Positions 1 through 6,653 of a stretch of DNA of 18,432 bases are shown here, in pieces. The position numbers were made by a program, and so were the translations under genes. Source of the stretch: Desulfobacteraceae bacterium (GTDB taxonomy: Bacteria; Desulfobacterota; Desulfobacteria; Desulfobacterales; Desulfobacteraceae); assembly GCA_011390435.1 (NCBI GenBank), contig JAABSK010000029.1:1-18432 (forward strand), given 5' to 3'. Numbering within the stretch: position 1 is the first letter of the stretch; the number at the start of each line of letters is the position of its first letter. Below the pieces are notes generated by a model. The model saw nothing but the letters and a program-made list of their open reading frames with translations. It was not told where the DNA came from and made no database searches.

Positions 1-528
1 ATTGGTGGATGCCCACCAGATCGACCCGTCTTTTCGCTTGAGCCGGGCCTCGAAATTGTTCACTTTCCCTTCCCTGGAAAGGATCTGTAAAAACATTTCC
101 CGCTCTTCCGGGACAAGATAAACCTCTTCAGCCATTTTCAGGCCGATGGCCTCTTCAACGGTATATCCTGAAAGGGCAGAAACAGACGGGGAAATAAAGG
201 TGATTCGGCCGTCCAGATCGGTCCGGTAAAGCATGTCAGGTGTTCGGTCCACCAGCATCCGGTACTTTTCTTCAGTTGCGGCAAATGCTTTCTGGGTCTG
301 GAGGCGGCGGGTGATCTCTTTTTGGAGCATCAGAAAAATCAGCACCGCTGTTGTGAAAATAAACCCCCATCCCTTGATGGTCTGTATCCGGGTCATATCT
401 TCAGATTCTGTGAAGAAAAACAGGACCGCCTGATCGGAAAATAAAATCCACAGAATGGAAAAAATCAGATAGATGACAGCGATTTTGAATGCCGCCCGCG
501 TTCCCGGGGTGAAATCGTTTTTTTTCAT
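1..528 (-). CDS. PAS-domain membrane sensor protein, N-terminal part (cut by window edge)
   Basis: My reading of the minus strand gives 176 open codons from an ATG at 528 to the window edge; the C-terminus is missing. Two hydrophobic stretches (about residues 13-38, including YLIFSILWILFSD, and 52-70) look like membrane spans joined by a short extracytoplasmic loop. A linker with RRLQTQKAF then leads into a PAS domain (about residue 85 to the edge) with the S-box signatures YRTDLDGRITFISPSVSALS and ARLKRKDGSIWW. This N-terminal layout is typical of PAS sensor histidine kinases, so a kinase module probably follows outside the window, but a GGDEF or other output cannot be excluded. The ATG has an AGGA element about 9 nt upstream. 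The gene diverges from tmk and appears to have its own promoter. Confidence 0.85.
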   Translation of the reverse strand, partial: MKKNDFTPGTRAAFKIAVIYLIFSILWILFSDQAVLFFFTESEDMTRIQTIKGWGFIFTTAVLIFLMLQKEITRRLQTQKAFAATEEKYRMLVDRTPDMLYRTDLDGRITFISPSVSALSGYTVEEAIGLKMAEEVYLVPEEREMFLQILSREGKVNNFEARLKRKDGSIWWASTN

Positions 529-579
529 GGCCCAAATCCTTTTTCATCAGAGAAATTTTGATTCGAACAGTTCTTTTAA

Positions 580-608
580 TGGATAGTTAATTCTTCATGT
601 ATCGTCAA
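580..608 (-). promoter_or_regulatory. Possible promoter of the PAS sensor gene
   Basis: On the minus strand TTGACG (608-603) is followed after 17 nt by TATCCA (585-580), about 50 nt upstream of the sensor start codon. The -35 is good and the -10 is poor, so this is tentative. It lies back-to-back with the tmk promoter candidate. Confidence 0.25.
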
Positions 609-667
609 GGGCAAACCGTTGGGACGAATCGGATCAAAGGCAGTCTTTCCCGCTTCTTACTTCGATC

Positions 668-696
668 TTGCCAAGGGGTCGGAATATTGATATACA
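668..696 (+). promoter_or_regulatory. Sigma70-like promoter for the tmk operon
   Basis: TTGCCA (668-673) and TATACA (691-696) are separated by exactly 17 nt. Transcription would start near 702-704, which is on top of the GTG codon at 703. That argues for a tmk translation start further downstream. Confidence 0.45.
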
Positions 697-729
697 AAAA
701 TCGTGCAAATTCATATAAATGGCAGCAGG

Positions 730-1392
730 ATGACAGGACCAACTGTTTTGGATGATGGTAAAAAAGGGTGTTTTCTGGTTTTTGAGGGAATTGACGGGTC
801 TGGAAAAAGCACCCAGATGAAGCGGGTGCAACAGCGTCTGCGAAAAATGGGGCATGATGTCTATGCCACGTTTGAACCGACGGACGGGCCGGTGGGGCAA
901 TTGATCCGGCAGATGCTCTCCGGAAAGATTCCCATTGATCAACGAACCCTGGCATCCTTGTTTGCAGCGGACCGGACAGACCACCTTGTCAATGACAAAA
1001 ACGGGATCCGCAAAAAAGTGGATCAGGGAAAAATGGTGCTGTGTGACCGATATTATTTTTCATCCTATGCATATCATGCCCAGTATATTGACATGGACTG
1101 GGTCATTCATTCCAATCTGCTCAATGCCCGGATATTGAAACCGGATTTGACCATTTTTATTGATGTGGACCCAGAGGCATGCTTTCAGCGGATTGCAGAA
1201 AATCGCAGCGGGTTTGAAATGTACGAGAAACTGGATATCATGGAAAAGGTCCGGAAAAATTATTTTGCAGCATTTGATATGCTCAAGGAAACCGAAACAG
1301 TAGCCGTTGTCAATGGAAACTGCTCCGTTGAAACCGTTGAACAGGCAATTCTGGAGCAGATTAATCTTGTGTTGAAAAAAGGCGTGACCTGA
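730..1392 (+). CDS. tmk: Thymidylate kinase
   Basis: Phosphorylates dTMP to dTDP with ATP in the cytoplasm, in the dTTP pathway. Numbered from the ATG at 730, the protein has the Walker A loop FEGIDGSGKST (residues 18-28), the nucleotide-binding DRYYFSS (106-112), and a C-terminal segment FEMYEKLD followed by VRKNY that matches the family's conserved lid and following helix. At 220 residues it has the usual length. The frame extends to a GTG at 703, but the best promoter would start the transcript there, leaving no room for a ribosome site. The ATG at 730 has only a close AGG. A TTG at 748 has AGGA about 9 nt upstream and would begin nearer the conserved core, so the start is uncertain among 703, 730 and 748. 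First gene of a tight set with the DUF3842 and cooT genes; the stop is 13 nt from the next ATG. Confidence 0.95.
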   Translation: MTGPTVLDDGKKGCFLVFEGIDGSGKSTQMKRVQQRLRKMGHDVYATFEPTDGPVGQLIRQMLSGKIPIDQRTLASLFAADRTDHLVNDKNGIRKKVDQGKMVLCDRYYFSSYAYHAQYIDMDWVIHSNLLNARILKPDLTIFIDVDPEACFQRIAENRSGFEMYEKLDIMEKVRKNYFAAFDMLKETETVAVVNGNCSVETVEQAILEQINLVLKKGVT

Positions 1393-1405
1393 AAGCAGGA
1401 TCTGT

Positions 1406-1831
1406 ATGGATGAAAACAAGCTCAGAACAATTTGTGTTATTGATGGCCAGGGCGGTGGTATCGGCTCGGTAATCATCAAAAAGCTCAAAGATCGGTTTGA
1501 GGAAAAAATAATGGTGGTTGCCCTTGGTACCAACGCCATTGCAACGGCACAGATGCTCAAGGCCCGGGCAAACAAAGGGGCTTCCGGCAGTAATGCCATT
1601 GTTCAGACCGTCCGGAAGGCTGATGTGATTGTCGGGCCTGTGGGCATTATCATTCCCCATGCCATGATGGGAGAGGTGACCCCTGTGATGGCAGAGGCTG
1701 TGAGCCTTTCCGATGCCAGGAAAATTCTGTTGCCGTTGAGTCAGGAAAATCTGGAAATCGTTGGGACCAGTCGACTGCCGTTGCCGCAGATGGTGGATGA
1801 GCTGCTGGACCAGCACTTATCTTTTTTATAA
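1406..1831 (+). CDS. DUF3842 family protein
   Basis: A 141-residue soluble protein that I recognise as DUF3842 from its glycine-rich N-terminus VIDGQGGGIGSVII (residues 11-24), ALGTNAIATAQM and the hydrophobic IVGPVGIIIPHAMMGEVTP. The N-terminal beta strand followed by DGQGGGIG resembles a Rossmann-type nucleotide-binding loop, but no activity is established that I know of and none should be assumed. No signal peptide or membrane segment is visible. The start has AGCAGGA 5 nt upstream. It lies between tmk and cooT, 13 nt after the former and 24 nt before the latter, so the three are probably co-transcribed. My recollection is that DUF3842 and CooT-type genes are often adjacent in anaerobes; a neighbourhood survey would test this. 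Confidence 0.9.
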   Translation: MDENKLRTICVIDGQGGGIGSVIIKKLKDRFEEKIMVVALGTNAIATAQMLKARANKGASGSNAIVQTVRKADVIVGPVGIIIPHAMMGEVTPVMAEAVSLSDARKILLPLSQENLEIVGTSRLPLPQMVDELLDQHLSFL

Positions 1832-1855
1832 ACAGGTACGAAGGAGCAGGCAAGT

Positions 1856-2041
1856 ATGTGTGAAGCAAATGCATATTTAATTGAAAACGATCACGAGACG
1901 CTTTTAATGGAAGCGGTAGATAAAGTCGAACCAGATGAGGATGGCATCCGGCTGGTTTCCATTTTTGGCGAGCAAAAATTTATCAAAGGCAGCATTCATT
2001 CGCTGTCTTTAGTGGATCATAAAGTATATATCAAGCAGTGA
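1856..2041 (+). CDS. cooT: CooT-family nickel-binding protein
   Basis: A 61-residue protein beginning MCEANAYLIE, with the family's invariant Cys2 and a body that fits a small beta-rich fold (LMEAVDKVEPDEDGIRLVSI, FGEQKFIKG, IHSLSLVDHKVYI). In characterised CooT the N-terminal Cys takes part in nickel binding in a dimer, and the protein helps mature the nickel centre of carbon monoxide dehydrogenase. Here that role is inferred, because no CODH gene or coo operon is in the window. The ribosome site GAAGGAG lies 9 nt before the ATG. It is the last gene of the tmk operon and is followed 9 nt later by a strong terminator hairpin. Confidence 0.85.
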   Translation: MCEANAYLIENDHETLLMEAVDKVEPDEDGIRLVSIFGEQKFIKGSIHSLSLVDHKVYIKQ

Positions 2042-2048
2042 TGTGCGA

Positions 2049-2094
2049 AAAAGCGACCAGCCGTACCACAGAACAGCTACGGCTGATCGCTTTT
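2049..2094. terminator. Bidirectional intrinsic terminator between cooT and nfnB
   Basis: Arms at 2051-2065 (AAGCGACCAGCCGTA) and 2078-2092 (TACGGCTGATCGCTT) pair over 15 positions with one C-A mismatch and a 12-nt loop; two A-T pairs extend the stem to 2049-2094. TTTT follows on the plus strand and an A-run precedes the stem, giving a T-run on the minus strand. It can therefore end both the cooT operon and the convergent nfnAB transcript. Confidence 0.85.
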
Positions 2095-2114
2095 ATCAGC
2101 AGGTAAAACAGGCG

Positions 2115-3527
2115 TTACCACCCCAGCGTCAGGTAATCGTGTATTGAGTCTGCAGCAGCTCTTCCAGCACCCATTGCCAGGATCACGGTTGCCGCCCCTG
2201 TCACAATATCACCGCCTGCCCAGACACCTCTTTTGCTGGTTTTTCCAGTGGCAGGATCCGCAACAATGTTTCCCCAGCGGTTCAGGTTCAGTCCGGGTGT
2301 CGAGTGGGTCAGCAGGGGGTTGGCATTGGAACCGACCGATACCACCACCAGATCGCAGTCAATTCTGAATTCTGAGCCTTCAATGGGGACCGGACGTCTT
2401 CTGCCAGATGCATCTGGTTCTCCCAACTCCATTTTCAGGCACTCCATGCCGGTCAGACGGCCGTTTTCATCTCCGAAAAACCGGGTCGGGTTGGTCAAAA
2501 GGACAAATTCGATCTGCTCCTGTTCTGCATGGTGGAGTTCTTCCGCTCTTGCCGGCATCTCTTCACGGCTCCGCCGGTATACCACTTTGACGGATTCCGC
2601 ACCAAGGCGCATGGCTGTCCGGGCGGAATCCATGGCCACATTTCCCGCCCCAAGAACAACCACATGTTTGCCCCGGGCAATGGGCGTGTCATATTCAGGA
2701 AACAGATAGCCTTTCATCAGGTTGGTCCGGGTAAGGTATTCATTTGCTGAATAAATACCGATGAGATTTTCGCCGGGCAGGTTCATAAAGCGTGGCAGGC
2801 CTGCGCCGACACCGATGTAGACGGCATCATATCCTTCATCAAAAAGCTCGTCAATACTGACAGAGGCACCCACAACAGCGTTGCACTGAATATCTGCGCC
2901 CATTTTTTTCAAAGACGCCACTTCTGATGCCACGATCTCCTTTGGCAGCCGGAATTCAGGAATGCCGTATACCAGAACACCACCGGGCTTGTGAAAGGCT
3001 TCAAAGATGGTGACGTCATGACCTTTGAGCAAAAGATCACCGGCAACGGTCAGTCCGGACGGCCCAGAACCGATCACTGCCACTTTTTTATTGGTTTTCC
3101 GGGCCACCTGCGGAACTTCTCCAGACCCGCTTTTCCGCGCATAGTCTGCGGCAAACCGCTCAAGGTATCCAATGGCCACAGGCTGGCCTTTTTTCCCGAC
3201 AATACATCGGCCTTCACACTGCTCTTCCTGGGGGCAGACACGTCCGCATACCGCGGGAAGGGCATTGGTTTCCCATAATTTTTTTGCCGCACCCATGAAA
3301 TCGTTTTCAGTAATTTTTTTGATAAATTCTGGTATTTTTACGGAAACCGGACAGCCTTCCATACACTGCGGATTTTTACATTGAAGACATCTTTGAGCTT
3401 CCGCAATAGCCATTTCCGGTGTAAGACCAAGGGGAACTTCTTCAAAATTCCTGCGCCGGACATCCGGGTCCTGCTCCGGCATTTTTGCCCGGGGCACTAT
3501 CGTTTTTTTAGGGGTTTTATCTGCCAT
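2115..3527 (-). CDS. nfnB: NfnB: NADPH-binding subunit of the electron-bifurcating transhydrogenase (GltA-like flavoprotein)
   Basis: With NfnA it couples NADPH oxidation to reduction of NAD+ and ferredoxin, or the reverse, by flavin bifurcation in the cytoplasm. Residues are numbered from the ATG at 3527, chosen because GGAGGAAC lies just upstream; the frame could extend 9 codons further but has no site there. An N-terminal domain has cysteines for two [4Fe-4S] clusters: C47, C50, C55, C59 and C94, C98, C104, C108. An FAD loop GSGPSG lies at 153-158. A second dinucleotide loop VVLGAGNVAMD with VVYRRSREEMPA fits NADPH binding, and the C-terminal WAGGDIVTGAATVILAMGAG closes the FAD site. At 470 residues it has the usual length. 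The same fold occurs in the small subunit of glutamate synthase, but no large subunit is here and the partner gene favours Nfn. Confidence 0.92.
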   Translation of the reverse strand: MADKTPKKTIVPRAKMPEQDPDVRRRNFEEVPLGLTPEMAIAEAQRCLQCKNPQCMEGCPVSVKIPEFIKKITENDFMGAAKKLWETNALPAVCGRVCPQEEQCEGRCIVGKKGQPVAIGYLERFAADYARKSGSGEVPQVARKTNKKVAVIGSGPSGLTVAGDLLLKGHDVTIFEAFHKPGGVLVYGIPEFRLPKEIVASEVASLKKMGADIQCNAVVGASVSIDELFDEGYDAVYIGVGAGLPRFMNLPGENLIGIYSANEYLTRTNLMKGYLFPEYDTPIARGKHVVVLGAGNVAMDSARTAMRLGAESVKVVYRRSREEMPARAEELHHAEQEQIEFVLLTNPTRFFGDENGRLTGMECLKMELGEPDASGRRRPVPIEGSEFRIDCDLVVVSVGSNANPLLTHSTPGLNLNRWGNIVADPATGKTSKRGVWAGGDIVTGAATVILAMGAGRAAADSIHDYLTLGW

Positions 3528-3565
3528 TTGTTCCTCCGTATCGCACGACCACATGGGGGTCTGAT

Positions 3566-4399
3566 TTATTGTATTTTACATTTTTCATATGCTGCGTAGC
3601 TTTCTTTTTCAACATCGACATAGGATGCCAGGCGTTTTGCCAGTTCATCAAAATCCACTTGATGGCCGTCAAATTCAGGACCGTCCACACAGGCGAATTT
3701 GGTGTCATTGCCAACGGATACCCGGCAGCAGCCGCACATGCCTGTGCCGTCAACCATAATAGGATTCAGGCTGACAAATGTTTTTACATTTTTTTCCTTG
3801 GTGATCAGGCTGCAAAACTTCATCATGGGAATCGGACCGATGGCCACGACAAGGTCAATATCATTGTTTTCAAGGGTTTGTTTGAGCACATCCGTGACAA
3901 AACCGTGATGTCCTTTTGATCCATCATCTGTGCAGATATGGAGGGTATGGGAGGCTGCCGTCATCTTTTCTTCCATGATCAGCAGATCATAGGTCCGGGA
4001 GCCCAGGATCGTGGTGACGTCGTTTCCTGCTTTTTTTAATGCGCGGGTAATAGGGTGCAGTACGGCAATTCCTGTCCCACCGCCGACACAGACAACCTTT
4101 CCAAATTTTTCAATGTGGGTCGGTTTGCCCAGAGGGCCGATCAGTGCAAAATATTCATCTCCGACATTCAGATCCCTGAAACGGGCGGTGGATTTGCCGA
4201 TCACCATGTAGATGATCGTGATGGTCCCTTTTTCCGGATCAGTGTCTGCCATTGTTAATGGAATCCGTTCTCCTGTTTCATCTGCCTGCAGTATCACAAA
4301 TTGCCCTGGTTTGGCTTTTCGCGATATCCTCGGGGCCTCAATCTCGTTTAGAATAATGGTTCCTTTGGCCATTTCCTCACGATTGACAATTTTTGCCAT
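3566..4399 (-). CDS. nfnA: NfnA: NAD(H)/FAD subunit of the electron-bifurcating transhydrogenase
   Basis: The 277-residue partner of NfnB, of the ferredoxin-NADP reductase/dihydroorotate dehydrogenase electron-transfer family. From the ATG at 4399 (ribosome site AGGAGG 5 nt upstream; the 8-codon upstream extension has none) it shows a flavin-binding barrel with KPGQFVIL (30-37) and RIPLT (45-49). A pyridine-nucleotide domain starts with the loop VGGGTGIAVL (105-114). A C-terminal [2Fe-2S] segment follows, with C222, C225 and C237 in MVDGTGMCGCCRV and FACVDGPEFDG. D217 in that segment may be the aspartate ligand known from the Thermotoga subunit. It precedes nfnB by 38 nt on the same strand and the two form an operon. 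Older annotations call this sulfide dehydrogenase subunit; the Nfn assignment rests on the pairing and cluster motifs. Confidence 0.92.
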   Translation of the reverse strand: MAKIVNREEMAKGTIILNEIEAPRISRKAKPGQFVILQADETGERIPLTMADTDPEKGTITIIYMVIGKSTARFRDLNVGDEYFALIGPLGKPTHIEKFGKVVCVGGGTGIAVLHPITRALKKAGNDVTTILGSRTYDLLIMEEKMTAASHTLHICTDDGSKGHHGFVTDVLKQTLENNDIDLVVAIGPIPMMKFCSLITKEKNVKTFVSLNPIMVDGTGMCGCCRVSVGNDTKFACVDGPEFDGHQVDFDELAKRLASYVDVEKESYAAYEKCKIQ

Positions 4400-4503
4400 A
4401 CCTTCCTCCTGTTTAATAACCATATTTAACAGCCATTTGCTGAAAACATCCTGTTCAGGTTTGACCCTGCTTCAAAAAAGTCAATTCTTTCTCAAAAATA
4501 TTC

Positions 4504-4532
4504 AATAAAATCAAGTAGAAAAGTTACTTCAA
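4504..4532 (-). promoter_or_regulatory. Possible nfnAB promoter
   Basis: On the minus strand TTGAAG (4532-4527) and TTTATT (4509-4504) are 17 nt apart, each matching the sigma70 consensus at 4 of 6 positions. It would give a leader of about 100 nt before nfnA. Tentative. Confidence 0.3.
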
Positions 4533-4559
4533 AACCAGAAAAAAAGATATCTTTTTTTT

Positions 4560-4600
4560 AAAAAAATCCAGACAGTGTATTTGATCCCTTTGTCTGGATT
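4560..4600 (-). terminator. Leftward intrinsic terminator upstream of nfnA
   Basis: Perfect 10-bp arms AATCCAGACA (4565-4574) and TGTCTGGATT (4591-4600) enclose a 16-nt loop. On the minus strand the stem ends in a run of seven T (4566-4560), while the plus strand has no T-run after it. It is thus oriented to stop transcription heading towards nfnA, either as an insulator or as an attenuator in a longer nfn leader. Confidence 0.7.
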
Positions 4601-4647
4601 CAATTGCCGTGTAATTTCAAATGGTTTCCCGTTAAAATGCTGAAGCC

Positions 4648-4682
4648 ATGGTTAAGGCTGTTAACCATAGTAAAATACTATG
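4648..4682. repeat. Two overlapping inverted repeats, operator-like
   Basis: ATGGTTAA-GGCTG-TTAACCAT (4648-4668) and CATAGTA-AAA-TACTATG (4666-4682) are both perfect dyads and share three bases. They end 6 nt before a consensus TATAAT, covering the place where a -35 element should be. This is the usual position for a repressor or activator of the dehydrogenase/thiolase operon. No regulator gene is adjacent. Confidence 0.55.
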
Positions 4683-4688
4683 AAATTG

Positions 4689-4694
4689 TATAAT
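4689..4694 (+). promoter_or_regulatory. Consensus -10 element for the acyl-CoA dehydrogenase operon
   Basis: TATAAT matches the sigma70 -10 exactly, but no -35 lies 16-18 nt upstream, because that space is filled by the inverted repeats. If used, transcription starts near 4701 with a leader of about 120 nt. A second, weaker possibility is TTGCAT at 4734-4739 followed by AT-rich sequence near 4757. Confidence 0.4.
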
Positions 4695-4774
4695 GAAATT
4701 AGGTGGATACCGTGTGGTTTGTAACGCGGTTCATTGCATTTATTCTTGATTATTTAATTTTAATGTGTTTATGG

Positions 4775-4800
4775 TATCGGGTAAATGTTACTTACCGATA
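4775..4800 (+). repeat. Inverted repeat in the leader of the acyl-CoA dehydrogenase gene
   Basis: TATCGG (4775-4780) and CCGATA (4795-4800) pair, and inside them TAA pairs with TTA next to a single bulged G, leaving a 7-nt loop. It ends 12 nt before the ribosome site, so it could be an mRNA hairpin or a second operator. Confidence 0.4.
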
Positions 4801-4822
4801 AACAGACAGGAAAAGGTGATAA

Positions 4823-6619
4823 ATGACCCCTATGCTTACCCGTCAGCGGGACATTGATTTTGTTCTCTATGAACTGCTCCAGGTGGAAAGTGTATTGACC
4901 TCGGATAAATACAGGACAATGAACAGGAAAATGTTTGATATGGTTGTCAAGGCAGCCAGAGACCTCGCTTTGAAAGAAATTTTTCCCACGTATGTCGAAT
5001 GTGACCAGGTGGGAGCCGCTTTTGAAAACGGTCAGGTCCGGGTGCCGGAATGCCTGAAAAAACCCCATCAGCTTCTTGTGGAAGGAGAATGGAGTGCGTT
5101 GACCGAGTCGCCTGAGTATGGTGGACAGGGGTTGCCGTTCACGATTGCCCAGGCTGCCATGGAATATCTTACCGGTGCCAATTACGTGCTGATCACCTAT
5201 CCCATACTGAGCCACGGCGCAGGAAAGATGATCGAGCTTTACGGCACGCAAAAAGAGAAAGACCTGTTTCTGGAAAAGCTTTATACAGGGGTGTGGGGTG
5301 GATCAATGATGCTCACCGAACCTGAAGCAGGCTCCGATGTCGGTGCTTTGACCACAACAGCGACAAAAAATGATGACGGGACCTATCAGATCAGCGGCAG
5401 CAAGATTTTTATCACCAATGGTGATCAGAACCTGACAGAAAATATCATTCATCCGGTTTTAGCCCGGATTGAAGGAGCGCCTGCGGGAACCAAAGGTATT
5501 TCGCTTTTTATCGTTCCCAAAATATGGGTGAATGAAGATGGCTGCATGGACGCGCTGAACGATGTGGTGGTGACGGGTATTGAAAAGAAAATGGGACTTC
5601 ACGGCAGCCCCACATGTGCGGTATCCCTTGGAAGCCGCGGACAGTGCCGGGGACTGCTTTTAGGACATCCTGGCCAGGGGATGGAGATCATGTTCCACAT
5701 GATGAATGAGGTCCGGCTGGAAGTGGGTACCCAGGCGTTTACCAGTGCTAATCTGGCGTATTTATATGCCCTGGATTATGCCAAATCAAGGCATCAGGGC
5801 CGTCACATCTCCCAGCTGTCCAACCGGGAGGCAAAGCAGGTGCCCATTATTCAGCACCCGGATGTCCAGCGGATGCTGCTGAAAATGAAATCCTGTGTGG
5901 AAGGGCTGCGGTCATTGACCTTTTTTATTGCGTTCTGTTTTGACCAGAAAGTGATTGCACAGGACCCGGAAACAATTGCGCACTATACCGATCTGGTGGA
6001 TATACTGACACCGATTGTCAAGGCCTATGCCAGCGAAAAGGGGTTTGACGTCTGCGTGGAGGCCATGCAGGTTTTTGGCGGGTATGGTTATACAAAGGAA
6101 TTTCCCGTGGAACAGATTTTGCGGGACTGCAAGATCGCATCCATCTATGAAGGGTCCAACGGTATCCAGGCCATGGATTTTCTGGGCCGCAAAATCTCCG
6201 GAAAAAAAGGCGCCATGCTGGATGCTTTAATCAGGGAGATGGACAAAACCCTTCAGACGGCACGGGAGCATCAAGACCTGTCCGGGTTTGCGGATCAACT
6301 GGACCGTGCAATTCAGGCGTTCCAGGAACGCGCCCGAGCCATTGCCCAGGCGGTTTTTTCAGCGCAGGCCCCGTCTGCATTTGCCTGTGCCCATCCGCTT
6401 CTGGATGCCTGCGGTGATATTGTCATGGCATGGATGCTGTTATGGGGAGCAATCATTGCTGTGAAACATCAGGATGGAAAAGATCAGGCTTTTTATCGGG
6501 GTAAAATGAAGTCAGTACAATTTTTTATGGCAAGTGTTCTGCCGGTAACGATGGGTAAAATCAATACCATCTGTCCTGCAGACCATCCTGCAGTTGATGT
6601 GGATGCCAGTTTATTTTAA
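4823..6619 (+). CDS. Acyl-CoA dehydrogenase (long form with C-terminal extension)
   Basis: FAD-dependent alpha,beta-dehydrogenation of an acyl-CoA in the cytoplasm. The 598-residue protein is the long type (about 600 rather than 380 residues). It has an N-terminal extra helix region (1-75), the N-terminal helical domain with LTESPEYGGQGLPF, the middle beta domain with MMLTEPEAGSDVGAL and ISGSKIFITNGDQ, and the C-terminal helical domain ending in GGYGYTKEFPVEQILRD. IYEGSNGIQ contains the expected catalytic base E443. About 150 further residues resemble the C-terminal domain of this subgroup. The substrate chain cannot be read from the sequence. The ATG follows AGGTGA at 5 nt. The thiolase gene starts 34 nt downstream, so the pair probably acts in one beta-oxidation-type route; no hydratase or hydroxyacyl dehydrogenase is here. 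Confidence 0.93.
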   Translation: MTPMLTRQRDIDFVLYELLQVESVLTSDKYRTMNRKMFDMVVKAARDLALKEIFPTYVECDQVGAAFENGQVRVPECLKKPHQLLVEGEWSALTESPEYGGQGLPFTIAQAAMEYLTGANYVLITYPILSHGAGKMIELYGTQKEKDLFLEKLYTGVWGGSMMLTEPEAGSDVGALTTTATKNDDGTYQISGSKIFITNGDQNLTENIIHPVLARIEGAPAGTKGISLFIVPKIWVNEDGCMDALNDVVVTGIEKKMGLHGSPTCAVSLGSRGQCRGLLLGHPGQGMEIMFHMMNEVRLEVGTQAFTSANLAYLYALDYAKSRHQGRHISQLSNREAKQVPIIQHPDVQRMLLKMKSCVEGLRSLTFFIAFCFDQKVIAQDPETIAHYTDLVDILTPIVKAYASEKGFDVCVEAMQVFGGYGYTKEFPVEQILRDCKIASIYEGSNGIQAMDFLGRKISGKKGAMLDALIREMDKTLQTAREHQDLSGFADQLDRAIQAFQERARAIAQAVFSAQAPSAFACAHPLLDACGDIVMAWMLLWGAIIAVKHQDGKDQAFYRGKMKSVQFFMASVLPVTMGKINTICPADHPAVDVDASLF

Positions 6620-6653
6620 ATTAAAGCGTATCGTTATACAGGAGTGATCAACA

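Larger units (their letters stand above)
4400..4822. other. Divergent regulatory intergenic region between nfnA and the acyl-CoA dehydrogenase gene
   Basis: This 423-nt AT-rich stretch is the only gene-free segment over 300 nt. Reading left to right it holds the nfnA ribosome site, a weak leftward promoter candidate (4504-4532), a leftward intrinsic terminator (4560-4600), two overlapping inverted repeats (4648-4682), a perfect TATAAT (4689-4694), a third inverted repeat (4775-4800) and the ribosome site AGGTGA of the dehydrogenase gene. No convincing open frame on either strand was found. Confidence 0.7.

Noticed and set aside
1060..1599. 179-codon minus-strand frame across tmk and the DUF3842 gene
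   Set aside because: Shadow of two well-supported genes; no family resemblance and no terminator or promoter context.
2233..2709. 158-codon plus-strand frame opposite nfnB
   Set aside because: Shadow frame; the nfnB motifs on the other strand are unambiguous.
3528..3554. Nine-codon upstream extension of nfnB
   Set aside because: GGAGGAAC lies inside this stretch and points to the ATG at 3527; the extra residues resemble nothing in the family.
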